Shown: positions 1 to 6,718 of the stretch, one piece after another
Layout: each line of letters starts with the position of its first letter
How positions within the stretch are numbered: the first letter of the stretch is position 1
From: Chitinophaga pinensis
GTDB lineage: Bacteria > Bacteroidota > Bacteroidia > UKL13-3
Assembly: GCA_945875195.1 (NCBI GenBank)
Contig: CAMCJW010000064.1
Location: 1 to 11,950, forward strand
DNA length: 11,950 nucleotides
Direction of reading: 5' to 3'
Notes under the pieces: model-generated
Seen by the model: only the letters and a program-made list of their open reading frames with translations
The model's database searches: none
What the model was told of the DNA's origin: nothing
Position numbers and translations under genes: made by a program

Positions 1-866
1 CCATGAGGTAAATTCTCCCCCTCCGAAATATCATATTTACGCATCATATCTTGAAACGACTTTTCTGTCCAAAAGCCATTTTCATTGAATTTAACAAAGT
101 ACTTAAACTGCATTTTTTCTGGATTCTCTGCTGCAATTCCATTCACAAATACCTGTCCGTTTATTACAGCAATGCTATCACCCGCTATAGCCAAACAACG
201 TTTAATATAATTCTCTTTCTTGTCAAATGGCCTGCCATCTTCATAAGGATAATTAAATACAACCACGTCATTATTTTTTACAGCACCAATAGCTGGCAAA
301 CGCTTATAAGGCATTTGCATAAAACTCAAATAACTAGGAACAGAATCTGTAAATGGCAAAATATTGTGCGAAAATGGGAAGGCCAAAGGTGTTACTGGCA
401 ACCTAGTTCCAAAATGAAATTTACTCACAAATAGAAAATCTCCAACCAACAATGATTTTTCCATGGAAGAAGTTGGAATGGTATAGGCTTCAATAAAATA
501 CGACCTAATTACCGTAGCAGCCAAAGTTGCAAACCATAAGGCATCACCCCATTCATAGGTCATGGCATTGTTAGGTTTATCAACCACTTTTACCAATGAA
601 AGAACAAACAAAATTACATAGATTATAGGAGAAATTGCCAATGCTAAAATGCGAGTGAAATACAATATAATCAAAGAACACCCGTAAAAAACATTTAAAG
701 CAACTATGCCAAATGAGGCTCCAGCACTAAGGTATAGCCCACCAATAATGAAATTCAACAGGCACCAAATGGAAACAATAATCCATTGCTTACGCGAAAA
801 ATTTTTAGGACTTTTGAAATAAAATTCGAAGGTAGATTTAAAATCAAATGTGGTATTCTGTGGCAT
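1..866 (-). CDS. lepB: Signal peptidase I (C-terminal end missing at window edge)
   Basis: This is the membrane-bound serine protease that removes signal peptides from exported preproteins at the outer face of the inner membrane. I read the frame by eye from ATG at 866-864. It stays open for 288 codons to the left edge, so the C-terminus, with the region expected to hold the GDNR box, lies outside. Hydrophobic segments fall near residues 28-50 and 56-92. The Ser box PTSSM (131-135) supplies the nucleophile Ser134, and YIKRCLAIAGD (220-230) supplies the general base Lys222. The Ser-Lys spacing of 88 residues exceeds the 55 of E. coli LepB and indicates an inserted stretch (about 150-195). The gene follows dapB after an 89-nt gap holding an inverted repeat. 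The family call is firm; the true length is unknown. Confidence 0.93.
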   Translation of the reverse strand, partial: MPQNTTFDFKSTFEFYFKSPKNFSRKQWIIVSIWCLLNFIIGGLYLSAGASFGIVALNVFYGCSLIILYFTRILALAISPIIYVILFVLSLVKVVDKPNNAMTYEWGDALWFATLAATVIRSYFIEAYTIPTSSMEKSLLVGDFLFVSKFHFGTRLPVTPLAFPFSHNILPFTDSVPSYLSFMQMPYKRLPAIGAVKNNDVVVFNYPYEDGRPFDKKENYIKRCLAIAGDSIAVINGQVFVNGIAAENPEKMQFKYFVKFNENGFWTEKSFQDMMRKYDISEGENLPH

Positions 867-884
867 ATTTTTTTATTGTGTTAA

Positions 885-910
885 CGCAAAATAGGTTCAG
901 ACATTTTGCG
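885..910. repeat. Perfect 8-bp inverted repeat upstream of lepB
   Basis: The arms are CGCAAAAT (885-892) and ATTTTGCG (903-910), separated by a 10-nt spacer. They lie 19-44 nt upstream of the lepB start codon, in the dapB-lepB gap (867-955). No T-run follows on either strand, so an intrinsic terminator is unlikely. It could be a protein-binding site or a stem in the lepB leader. An 8-bp repeat can also arise by chance in AT-rich DNA. Confidence 0.45.
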
Positions 911-955
911 CGAAAAATAGATTTAAATTAAACGGGATTAGAGAGAAGTAAAAGG

Positions 956-1714
956 TTATTTGATGATTTCATCCAAATTTAAAATGTCATCCATCGTAAA
1001 AATACCTTTTTTGCCAACAATCCATTCGGCAGCCAATAATGCACCCTTGGCAAAACCATATCGTGATTTGGCATCATGGGTAATCTCTATCGAATCAATC
1101 ATTGATTCATATTTTACTTTATGAAGTCCAGTTACATCGCCTTCTCTAAACGATTCAATCAGCAATTCATGAGCCTTTACACTTTGCGAAGGTTGGTCTT
1201 TTCCAAATATAAGTCGCTCCTTTATGCTGGTTTTTGTCTTTATTTCATCCATGATATGCTTAGATAACGACAAGGCAGTGCCGCTAGGATAGTCTTTTTT
1301 TGCACTATGGTGAACTTCTTCAATTGATACATCATAGGTGTCAAAGTGAGCCATCATAGCAGCTAAAATCTTATTAATTTTATAGAACAAGTTTACTCCA
1401 ATACTAAAGTTAGTACTGTGCACCATTGATTGCCCCTCTAGTAAACATTTTTCCTTAATTTCATCAAATTGATCATACCAACCTGTAGTGCCAACAACAA
1501 TGGGTGTATTGGTTTCAAAACACTTTAAAATATTATCAACTGCAGCAGTAGGCATACTAAAATCAATGGCCACATCTACGTTTTTTAAACTCAAAGGCAT
1601 AAAGTCATAGGCGTTTTCCAAAGTAACTTTGTAAACAATTTCGTGGCCTTTGGCAATAGCAACCTTCTCTATGGCCATTCCCATTTTGCCATATCCTAAT
1701 AGCGCAATTTTCAT
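956..1714 (-). CDS. dapB: 4-hydroxy-tetrahydrodipicolinate reductase
   Basis: The enzyme reduces 4-hydroxy-tetrahydrodipicolinate with NAD(P)H in the cytoplasm, in the diaminopimelate and lysine pathway that also feeds peptidoglycan. At 252 aa it is a full-length, slightly short DapB. The Rossmann loop GYGKMG is at residues 7-12, and the VVGTTGW segment (73-79) borders the nucleotide site. The catalytic block EVHHSAKKDYPSGTA (133-147) aligns His135-His136 and Lys139 with His159-His160 and Lys163 of the E. coli enzyme, followed by the substrate-binding PSGTA. The ATG at 1714 starts directly at the first beta strand. It lies 146 nt after the DUF5683 gene, behind its own promoter-like motif, and lepB follows. 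I see no lysine riboswitch in that gap. Confidence 0.96.
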   Translation of the reverse strand: MKIALLGYGKMGMAIEKVAIAKGHEIVYKVTLENAYDFMPLSLKNVDVAIDFSMPTAAVDNILKCFETNTPIVVGTTGWYDQFDEIKEKCLLEGQSMVHSTNFSIGVNLFYKINKILAAMMAHFDTYDVSIEEVHHSAKKDYPSGTALSLSKHIMDEIKTKTSIKERLIFGKDQPSQSVKAHELLIESFREGDVTGLHKVKYESMIDSIEITHDAKSRYGFAKGALLAAEWIVGKKGIFTMDDILNLDEIIK

Positions 1715-1799
1715 TTATTTATCAAACTTTTATTTTTGGTCTTTCTAAATTTACATTAAAAATAGGGCAAAGCGGTTTGATCCTACTAATTTGTTGGGA

Positions 1800-1830
1800 T
1801 AAAGATACGTTTTCGGAGTTAAAACAACAA
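1800..1830 (-). promoter_or_regulatory. Candidate Bacteroidota-type promoter for dapB-lepB
   Basis: On the minus strand a TTG (-33 type, 1830-1828) is followed after 20 nt by TATCTTTA (1807-1800). The latter matches the TAnnTTTG -7 consensus except at the last base. A start near 1793 would give a leader of about 80 nt before the dapB ATG. The site lies in the 146-nt gap after the DUF5683 stop, the only sizeable gap in the parA-lepB run. The match is by eye. Confidence 0.5.
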
Positions 1831-1860
1831 GTCAATTTATAAATCAGGACATTGTTAATT

Positions 1861-2424
1861 TCAAAATTTCAATTTCAAGCTAACTCCTCCGTAATAACCT
1901 GCGTAACCCATTTGATATTGTGGCTTAATTTTCAAAGACAGCTTATCACTCACATCAAATCCTTTCAAATGCGCCTCTACTGCAGCATCTATTAAATTAA
2001 AGGTGTACCATGCGGCAATTCCTATTACGGATAAATCTCTTGATTTTTTATAACTTTCCCTCAAGGAATAAAGCATTTCTTCTGGAACATTTTCATATTC
2101 AGGATTTGTGATAGGCTCATTGTTGATCTTTTGAATATAAGCCGCTCTAACCTCATTATAGGCCTTGTCATAAAAGATAAATGAATAAGTAAGAACCCCA
2201 AAGCCTACATAAATTACAGGTACTTTCCAATAACTGTGGTTATAAATCTGCCCCCCTCCTGGAATAATGGATAACAGGACAGCTTTTTTCACAGAACCAT
2301 CTCCATGCACCAACTTCTCAGCATCATTCTTAGGAACCTCTGTATTCTGATCAATCGCCTGTGATTTAGCGGCAGTTAGGAAGAACAAAAAACAGGTCAA
2401 AAATAAACTGATTCTTCTTATCAC
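1861..2424 (-). CDS. DUF5683 family exported protein, function unknown
   Basis: This 187-aa protein begins with a Sec-type signal sequence (two Arg, then a hydrophobic stretch at 5-18 and likely cleavage after the SQA at 21-23). The mature part carries the pattern I associate with DUF5683: a PGGGQIYN motif (55-62), a hydrophobic segment (68-86), a second hydrophobic stretch (131-145), and LIDAAVEAHL (144-153) before a beta-rich tail. It probably sits in the cell envelope, but no activity is known to me. The start is a GTG (2424-2422) that overlaps the parB stop as GTGA, which implies translational coupling. The start is supported because the signal sequence begins right there. Family assignment is from memory of motifs. 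Confidence 0.85.
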   Translation of the reverse strand: MIRRISLFLTCFLFFLTAAKSQAIDQNTEVPKNDAEKLVHGDGSVKKAVLLSIIPGGGQIYNHSYWKVPVIYVGFGVLTYSFIFYDKAYNEVRAAYIQKINNEPITNPEYENVPEEMLYSLRESYKKSRDLSVIGIAAWYTFNLIDAAVEAHLKGFDVSDKLSLKIKPQYQMGYAGYYGGVSLKLKF

Positions 2425-3311
2425 AATAAGTCGATGATGCGTTTAAGATCTTGCTGCGATTTAAATGGAATGGAAACAGAACCTCTGCCCCTTTCATCTG
2501 CCTTAATTTTAACTTTGGTTTCAAATTTATTACTCAATGATTTTTGAAACTCCACAAATCCGGAAGGTAAGTCAATTTTCTTTTTAGCTATTACCTGAGG
2601 CTTTGTTTCATCGTCTTTTCTTTCATGGGCTGCCCTAACAAAATTCTCTACCTCGCGCACCGACAAGCCATCTTCAACCATTTTATTAAATAGGAATTGC
2701 TGCTCATCACTGTTATCCATATTAATGATTGCGCGGGCATGGCCCATAGAAATCTGATTATCTCTAATAGCAGCTTGTATGTTATCTGGTAATTTTACCA
2801 ATCTTAAATAGTTGTTTACCGTCGACCTATTTTTACCAACTCTTTCTCCCAATTGTTCTTGGTTCAAATTGCACTCATCTACCAATCTTTTGTAACTAAA
2901 TGCAATTTCCATGGCGTTCAGTTCCTCACGTTGAATATTCTCAATCAAGGCCATTTCTAGCATTCCTTGATCATCGGCCAAGCGAATAAATGCCGGAATC
3001 ATTGTTAAGCCTGCAATTCTAGAAGCCCTAGTTCTGCGCTCCCCACTAATAATTTGGTAGCTATCGTATCCTAATTTTCTAACGGTAATTGGTTGAATAA
3101 TGCCATGAACCCTGATAGATTCAGCCAACTCATTCAATGCTTCCTCCTCAAATTCTTCACGAGGTTGAAATGGGTTTGCCTGAACCTGGCTAATTGGAAT
3201 TTCACTTATACTATGCAATGGCTTAGATTCTGTTGCGGTAATGTCTGTGCTTGCATTTTCTAACAAGGCACTTAAGCCCCTGCCTAGGGCGTTTCTTTGT
3301 TTATTGCTCAT
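2421..3311 (-). CDS. parB: Chromosome-partitioning protein ParB (CTP-dependent DNA clamp)
   Basis: ParB loads at parS sites, spreads as a CTP-gated clamp, and works with ParA to segregate the origin region. The 296-aa protein has the usual order. LGRGLSALL (9-17) is the N-terminal ParA-stimulating peptide. The ParB/Srx domain begins near 37, with NPFQPR (46-51) and the CTP-binding GERRTRA (90-96). ENIQRE (124-129) follows, and then a helix-turn-helix around 148-172 (QEQLGERVGKNRSTVNNYLR). A charged linker (about 230-248) leads to a C-terminal dimerisation domain. It lies 22 nt after parA and its stop overlaps the GTG start of the DUF5683 gene. No complete parS site is visible in the window. 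Confidence 0.96.
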   Translation of the reverse strand: MSNKQRNALGRGLSALLENASTDITATESKPLHSISEIPISQVQANPFQPREEFEEEALNELAESIRVHGIIQPITVRKLGYDSYQIISGERRTRASRIAGLTMIPAFIRLADDQGMLEMALIENIQREELNAMEIAFSYKRLVDECNLNQEQLGERVGKNRSTVNNYLRLVKLPDNIQAAIRDNQISMGHARAIINMDNSDEQQFLFNKMVEDGLSVREVENFVRAAHERKDDETKPQVIAKKKIDLPSGFVEFQKSLSNKFETKVKIKADERGRGSVSIPFKSQQDLKRIIDLL

Positions 3312-3333
3312 CTCTACTTTTTCTCCTTTACAA

Positions 3334-4140
3334 TCAATTCAACTCGTGTTTAGATTCCATCATACTGGTTTTGGTTAAACCGTTTTTATGCAATAATTCT
3401 TTGGCTAGGTTCAAATAGTTAACTGCTCCCTTGCTTTCTGCATCATGAGTTATAACGGCCACGCCAAAACTTGGAGCCTCGCTTAACTTGGTATTTCTTT
3501 GAATAATGGTATCAAAAACCAAATCTTGAAAGTGCATTTTAACCTCTTCAACCACCTGATTGCTCAGACGCAAACGCATATCGTACATGGTTAATAATAA
3601 ACCTTCTATTTGTAAATCTACATTCAAGTTGGTTTGAATAATTTTAACAGTATTTAACAACTTTCCTAAGCCCTCTAGAGCAAAATACTCACATTGAACA
3701 GGTATAATAACAGAATCACTTGCTACCAAAGAATTGGTTGTAATTAAACCCAAAGATGGAGAACAATCTATGATAACAAAATCATACATACCTTTTAATT
3801 TCTCTAAGGCATGGTGCATGATACGCTCTCTGTTTGGTACATTAATTAATTCAATTTCTGCACCAACCAAATCAATATTGGAAGGCAAGATATCCAAGTA
3901 GGAAAAGTCGGTTGCCAAAATAGCATCCTTGGCTGGAACCTCATTTACCAGTACCTCATACAATCCTGTTCTTACATCTTTAGGGTCAAAACCCAAACCA
4001 GAGGTGGTATTGGCTTGCGGATCTGCATCAATAACCAAGGTTTTAAATTCTAAAACAGCTAAACTAGCCGCCAAATTAATGGCTGTTGTGGTTTTTCCTA
4101 CTCCACCTTTTTGATTCACAATTGCTATCGTTTTACCCAT
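3334..4140 (-). CDS. parA: Chromosome-partitioning ATPase ParA (Soj)
   Basis: ParA is a dimerising ATPase that binds DNA nonspecifically and is released by ParB, moving parS regions apart. I take the ATG at 4140, giving 268 aa that begin MGKTIAIVNQ, the usual start of chromosomal ParA/Soj. A GTG eight codons upstream (4164) would overlap the preceding hydrolase gene and is less likely. The deviant Walker A box KGGVGKTT is at 11-18, the switch I region DADPQ at 38-42, and the Walker B strand FVIIDCSP at 121-128. There is no N-terminal HTH extension, so this is the short chromosomal type rather than the plasmid type Ia. The gene begins 4 nt after the hydrolase stop, so the two are probably cotranscribed. 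Confidence 0.95.
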   Translation of the reverse strand: MGKTIAIVNQKGGVGKTTTAINLAASLAVLEFKTLVIDADPQANTTSGLGFDPKDVRTGLYEVLVNEVPAKDAILATDFSYLDILPSNIDLVGAEIELINVPNRERIMHHALEKLKGMYDFVIIDCSPSLGLITTNSLVASDSVIIPVQCEYFALEGLGKLLNTVKIIQTNLNVDLQIEGLLLTMYDMRLRLSNQVVEEVKMHFQDLVFDTIIQRNTKLSEAPSFGVAVITHDAESKGAVNYLNLAKELLHKNGLTKTSMMESKHELN

Positions 4141-4144
4141 ATGT

Positions 4145-4825
4145 TTAAATGGTGAATTTCTCACCCGATTTTAATAATACCAATTCTACCCCTTTGTTTT
4201 TGAAAAATGCTATTGATGATTCATGATCAATAACTATATATCCAAATGTATCATAATGTAAACCAATAACGCGCTTACAATTGATAAAATTACTTGCCAA
4301 TGCTGCATCCCCTGCATCCATTGTAAAATTGCCACCTATTGGCATCAATGCCAAGTCAATTTTATTTAACTCACCTATAAGCTTCATTTCTAAGCTCAAA
4401 CCAGTATCACCACTGTAATAAACTGTTTTGCCTTCAAAGCTTATTAAAAATCCTGCCGCCACCCCAGCATAAGAACCATCGGAAAAACTACTGCTATGCG
4501 CAGCAAAAGTCATCTGCAAATTACCAAATGGAAAACTTCTTTTACCTCCAACATTCATTGGGTGAACATTTTTAATCTCTTGCTTTTCTAACCAAGTGGT
4601 TATTTCCCAGGACGCAATTACCAAGGCTCCTGTTTTATTAGCTAAATAAACCAAGTCTGCCGTATGATCGGAATGTCCATGACTAACCAAAATATAATCA
4701 GCCTCAATTTGATCTATGGCAATATCCTTTGCAAACTCATTGCCTCTTATAAATGGATCAAATAGCAGCTTTTTACCAGCTATTTCCAAAATAAAACAAG
4801 AATGTCCGTAATAAGTTATTTCCAT
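4145..4825 (-). CDS. UPF0173-type metal-dependent hydrolase (metallo-beta-lactamase fold)
   Basis: This small cytoplasmic metallo-beta-lactamase-fold protein has no established substrate that I know of. With the ATG at 4825 it is 226 aa and starts MEITYYGHSCF, the typical first strand of UPF0173 proteins. The metal ligands are in place: HGHSDH (49-54, giving His49, His51, Asp53, His54), His110, Asp140 in YYSGD, and His190 in IGLHYD. The frame stays open upstream to an ATG at 4912. That extra 29 residues is Cys-, Arg- and Lys-rich, matches nothing in the family, and covers an apparent regulatory repeat, so I reject it. Its stop lies 4 nt before parA. Whether it has any role in partitioning is unknown; the linkage alone does not show one. 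Confidence 0.9.
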   Translation of the reverse strand: MEITYYGHSCFILEIAGKKLLFDPFIRGNEFAKDIAIDQIEADYILVSHGHSDHTADLVYLANKTGALVIASWEITTWLEKQEIKNVHPMNVGGKRSFPFGNLQMTFAAHSSSFSDGSYAGVAAGFLISFEGKTVYYSGDTGLSLEMKLIGELNKIDLALMPIGGNFTMDAGDAALASNFINCKRVIGLHYDTFGYIVIDHESSIAFFKNKGVELVLLKSGEKFTI

Positions 4826-4830
4826 CTTTC

Positions 4831-4863
4831 CGTGAAACATTCGTTCGCATTGCGTGGAACGTT
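4831..4863. repeat. Direct repeat CGTGRAACRTT with 22-bp period, parS-half-like
   Basis: CGTGAAACATT (4831-4841) and CGTGGAACGTT (4853-4863) match at 9 of 11 positions. Their starts are 22 bp apart, about two helical turns, so both face the same side of the DNA. They lie 6-38 nt upstream of the chosen hydrolase start. Each contains a GTGRAAC core like the right half of the parS palindrome TGTTTCACGTGAAACA, but neither has an intact left half. A binding site for a regulator, possibly ParB, is an inference. Confidence 0.45.
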
Positions 4864-4914
4864 GTTTATTCTTCAAATAACGAAATTGAAAATGGCAACT
4901 AATACACCACATAT

Positions 4915-4928
4915 CAACAGGGGTGTTG
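4915..4928. repeat. Short inverted repeat (5-bp stem, 4-nt loop)
   Basis: CAACA (4915-4919) and TGTTG (4924-4928) flank GGGG. The repeat directly abuts a larger stem-loop at 4929-4967 in the gap between alanine dehydrogenase and the hydrolase gene. No T-tract follows on either strand. On its own it is weak. Confidence 0.35.
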
Positions 4929-4967
4929 ATTACTTTAATACCTGATATTAAGAATATTAAAAGTAAT
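4929..4967. repeat. 12-bp stem-loop downstream of alanine dehydrogenase
   Basis: The arms ATTACTTTAATA (4929-4940) and TATTAAAAGTAAT (4955-4967) pair over 12 bp with one bulged A, around a 14-nt loop. The centre lies about 40 nt beyond the alanine dehydrogenase stop on the minus strand. The stem is AT-rich and is not followed by a T-run, so it is not a classic intrinsic terminator. It could stabilise the mRNA 3' end or reduce read-through into the hydrolase-parAB genes. Confidence 0.5.
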
Positions 4968-4989
4968 TCTTGCGTATGAAATAAAAAAA

Positions 4990-6216
4990 TCAGGCATGAG
5001 TAGCCAGCAGTAAATCAATGTCTTTTTGGTAGATACTCAAGCGCTTACCCAAATGCTTATGGGTTAAATTGCCTCTGTAAATATAAACCCCATTTCTTAC
5101 CTCTGGGTTCGCATACAAGAAATCAGCAAAGTTTTTTGATTCAGCAATTCTCAATAGCAAGGGCGTTAAAATATTACTCAAAGCATAACTTGCAGTTCTG
5201 CAAACATTGGAGGTAATATTAGGAACACAATAATGGATTACACCATGTTTCACAAAGGTTGGCTTTGCATGAGAAGTTATCTCTGAAGTTTCAAAAACAC
5301 CACCTTGGTCAATGCTAATATCTAAAATAACACTGGCTGGCTTCATGAGTGTAACCAATTCTTCGTGCACAATAACTGGGCTCCTGCCCTCTTCGCTCCT
5401 GATGCACCCAATAACAACATCGGCCGATATTAAAGCTTTTTGCAATATTTTAGGGTGTATCAAAGAAGTAAATATACCTTGACCCAAATTGCTCTGCAGC
5501 CTTCTTAACTTAGCCAATGAATGATCAAAAACCTTCACTGTTGCACCTTTTCCAATAGCAACCTTCGCTGCATATTCACCTACTGTACCAGCACCAATAA
5601 TAACAATCTCTGTGGGTGGAATGCCAGAAACACCGCCCAACATTTCACCTTTTCCACCACCACTGATACTCAATAAATCAGAAGCAATTGAGATAGCAGT
5701 TATACCCGCTATTTCGCTTAAACTCCTTATAATTGGATAAATGCCATCCACATCTTTTAAATATTCGAAAGCAATGGCATTAATTTTTTTCTGCATCATT
5801 GCCCTAATATAAGGTTCAGATTTTGCCCCATGTTGCAATGCCGAAATCAATAATTTATCAGGATTGAATAAAGCTAATTCTTCTAAAGTAGGTGGTTCTA
5901 CTTTCACAATTACATCAGCTTTATACAATTCATTTTTATCGTAACAAATTTTAGCTCCTGCTTCACTGTATTCTTTATCTGTAAAATTTGCTTGCTTACC
6001 AGCATTAGTCTCAATCCAAACCTCATTCCCATTGTTCACCAATTGTTGAACCGAAGAGGGTGTTAATGAAATTCTATGCTCCTGAAGTGTAGTTTCTTTT
6101 GGAACCCCTATGTACAAAGTTTTATGAGGGAAATTTACTTCAAGTAAAGCTTCTTTAGGCTGAAGGCTGGCTTGTCTTGCTAGGTCACTAAAACCAAAGG
6201 ATGAATGTTCGGCCAT
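4990..6216 (-). CDS. ald: Alanine dehydrogenase (Bacteroidota long form)
   Basis: It catalyses the NAD-dependent oxidative deamination of L-alanine to pyruvate and ammonia, or the reverse. At 408 aa it is longer than the roughly 370 aa of Bacillus or Mycobacterium enzymes. The extra length is an N-terminal extension of about 30 residues (SFGFSDLARQASLQPKEALL) that I recognise from Bacteroidota homologues. The core starts at LYIGVPKET (34-42). Lys105 (VKVEPP) and His129 probably correspond to the substrate-binding Lys75 and catalytic His96 of the M. tuberculosis enzyme. The NAD-binding loop is VIIGAGTVGEYAAK (205-218), and Asp303 lies in DISIDQGGVFET. The family is shared with the transhydrogenase alpha subunit, but length and context favour alanine dehydrogenase. 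It has a strong promoter of its own and follows tsaE after 73 nt. Confidence 0.9.
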   Translation of the reverse strand: MAEHSSFGFSDLARQASLQPKEALLEVNFPHKTLYIGVPKETTLQEHRISLTPSSVQQLVNNGNEVWIETNAGKQANFTDKEYSEAGAKICYDKNELYKADVIVKVEPPTLEELALFNPDKLLISALQHGAKSEPYIRAMMQKKINAIAFEYLKDVDGIYPIIRSLSEIAGITAISIASDLLSISGGGKGEMLGGVSGIPPTEIVIIGAGTVGEYAAKVAIGKGATVKVFDHSLAKLRRLQSNLGQGIFTSLIHPKILQKALISADVVIGCIRSEEGRSPVIVHEELVTLMKPASVILDISIDQGGVFETSEITSHAKPTFVKHGVIHYCVPNITSNVCRTASYALSNILTPLLLRIAESKNFADFLYANPEVRNGVYIYRGNLTHKHLGKRLSIYQKDIDLLLATHA

Positions 6217-6238
6217 AATAAAGTAATTTGTGTTTAAC

Positions 6239-6268
6239 CAAAGATACTTCTTAATATGAATTTTGCAA
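6239..6268 (-). promoter_or_regulatory. Consensus Bacteroidota promoter for alanine dehydrogenase
   Basis: On the minus strand TTG (6268-6266) is followed after exactly 19 nt by TATCTTTG (6246-6239), a complete match to TAnnTTTG. Transcription would start near 6233-6235, giving a leader of only about 17 nt. A 6-bp inverted repeat, TTTTGC/GCAAAA (6261-6276), overlaps the -33 element and could be an operator or a weak end signal for tsaE. This is the best promoter match in the window. Confidence 0.7.
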
Positions 6269-6289
6269 TGGCAAAAATCTAATTTGCTG

Positions 6290-6718
6290 TTACAATGCAG
6301 TTACCACTCGACCTGCAACAGCTAATTGAATGTCAAAATACCTACTCGGCTCATTCTCTAAAATACTGTCGATTTTTTCGGGCCACTCAATCAAACAAAT
6401 TTTGCCGCTATCAAAGTAGGTTTCAAAACCTATATCATAAACCTCTTCTATATTTTTTATCCTATAGAAATCAAAATGATAAATAAGATTACCCTTTCTA
6501 GTTGTATATTCATTTACCAGAGAAAAAGTAGGACTATTTACATCGCCTACCACTTCCAGTTCTCTGCAAATGGAAGCAATTAAAGTTGTTTTGCCTGCTC
6601 CCATTTGGCCTTTAAAACACCAAAGTTTATCCTTGCCAGCTGTTTCTATAACCCATTTGGCAGCTTCATTTAATTCATGAATGCTGTAATTAAAGTGAGT
6701 AATTTCCTTATTGGACAT
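6290..6718 (-). CDS. tsaE: tRNA t6A biosynthesis ATPase TsaE
   Basis: TsaE is the P-loop ATPase that works with TsaB and TsaD to place threonylcarbamoyl on A37 of ANN-decoding tRNAs, a cytoplasmic and usually essential function. The 142-aa protein has the standard family size. The P-loop GQMGAGKTT is at 37-45, SPTF at 62-65 is the switch-like segment, HFDFYR lies at 81-86, and the conserved IEWPE at 110-114. Its start lies inside the end of the proline dehydrogenase gene (11-nt overlap), so the two are cotranscribed and probably translationally coupled. The two functions are not biochemically related. Confidence 0.95.
   Translation of the reverse strand: MSNKEITHFNYSIHELNEAAKWVIETAGKDKLWCFKGQMGAGKTTLIASICRELEVVGDVNSPTFSLVNEYTTRKGNLIYHFDFYRIKNIEEVYDIGFETYFDSGKICLIEWPEKIDSILENEPSRYFDIQLAVAGRVVTAL

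Noticed and set aside
51..434. 127-codon open frame on the plus strand
   Set aside because: It lies wholly antisense to lepB, whose frame carries both catalytic boxes. The translation is low-complexity and resembles no family.
1715..1860. Lysine riboswitch upstream of dapB
   Set aside because: The gap is 146 nt and AT-rich, and I see none of the conserved lysine-riboswitch core or a terminator stem.
4141..4164. GTG start for parA, eight codons upstream
   Set aside because: It would overlap the hydrolase gene by 20 nt and add residues not typical of ParA. The ATG at 4140 gives the standard ParA start.
4824..4839. Complete parS site
   Set aside because: GTGAAACA is a perfect half, but the left half matches at only 3 of 8 positions without a gap. 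I kept it only as a half-site observation.
4826..4912. 29-residue N-terminal extension of the UPF0173 hydrolase
   Set aside because: The family starts at the MEITYYGHSCF strand, and the extension resembles nothing in it.
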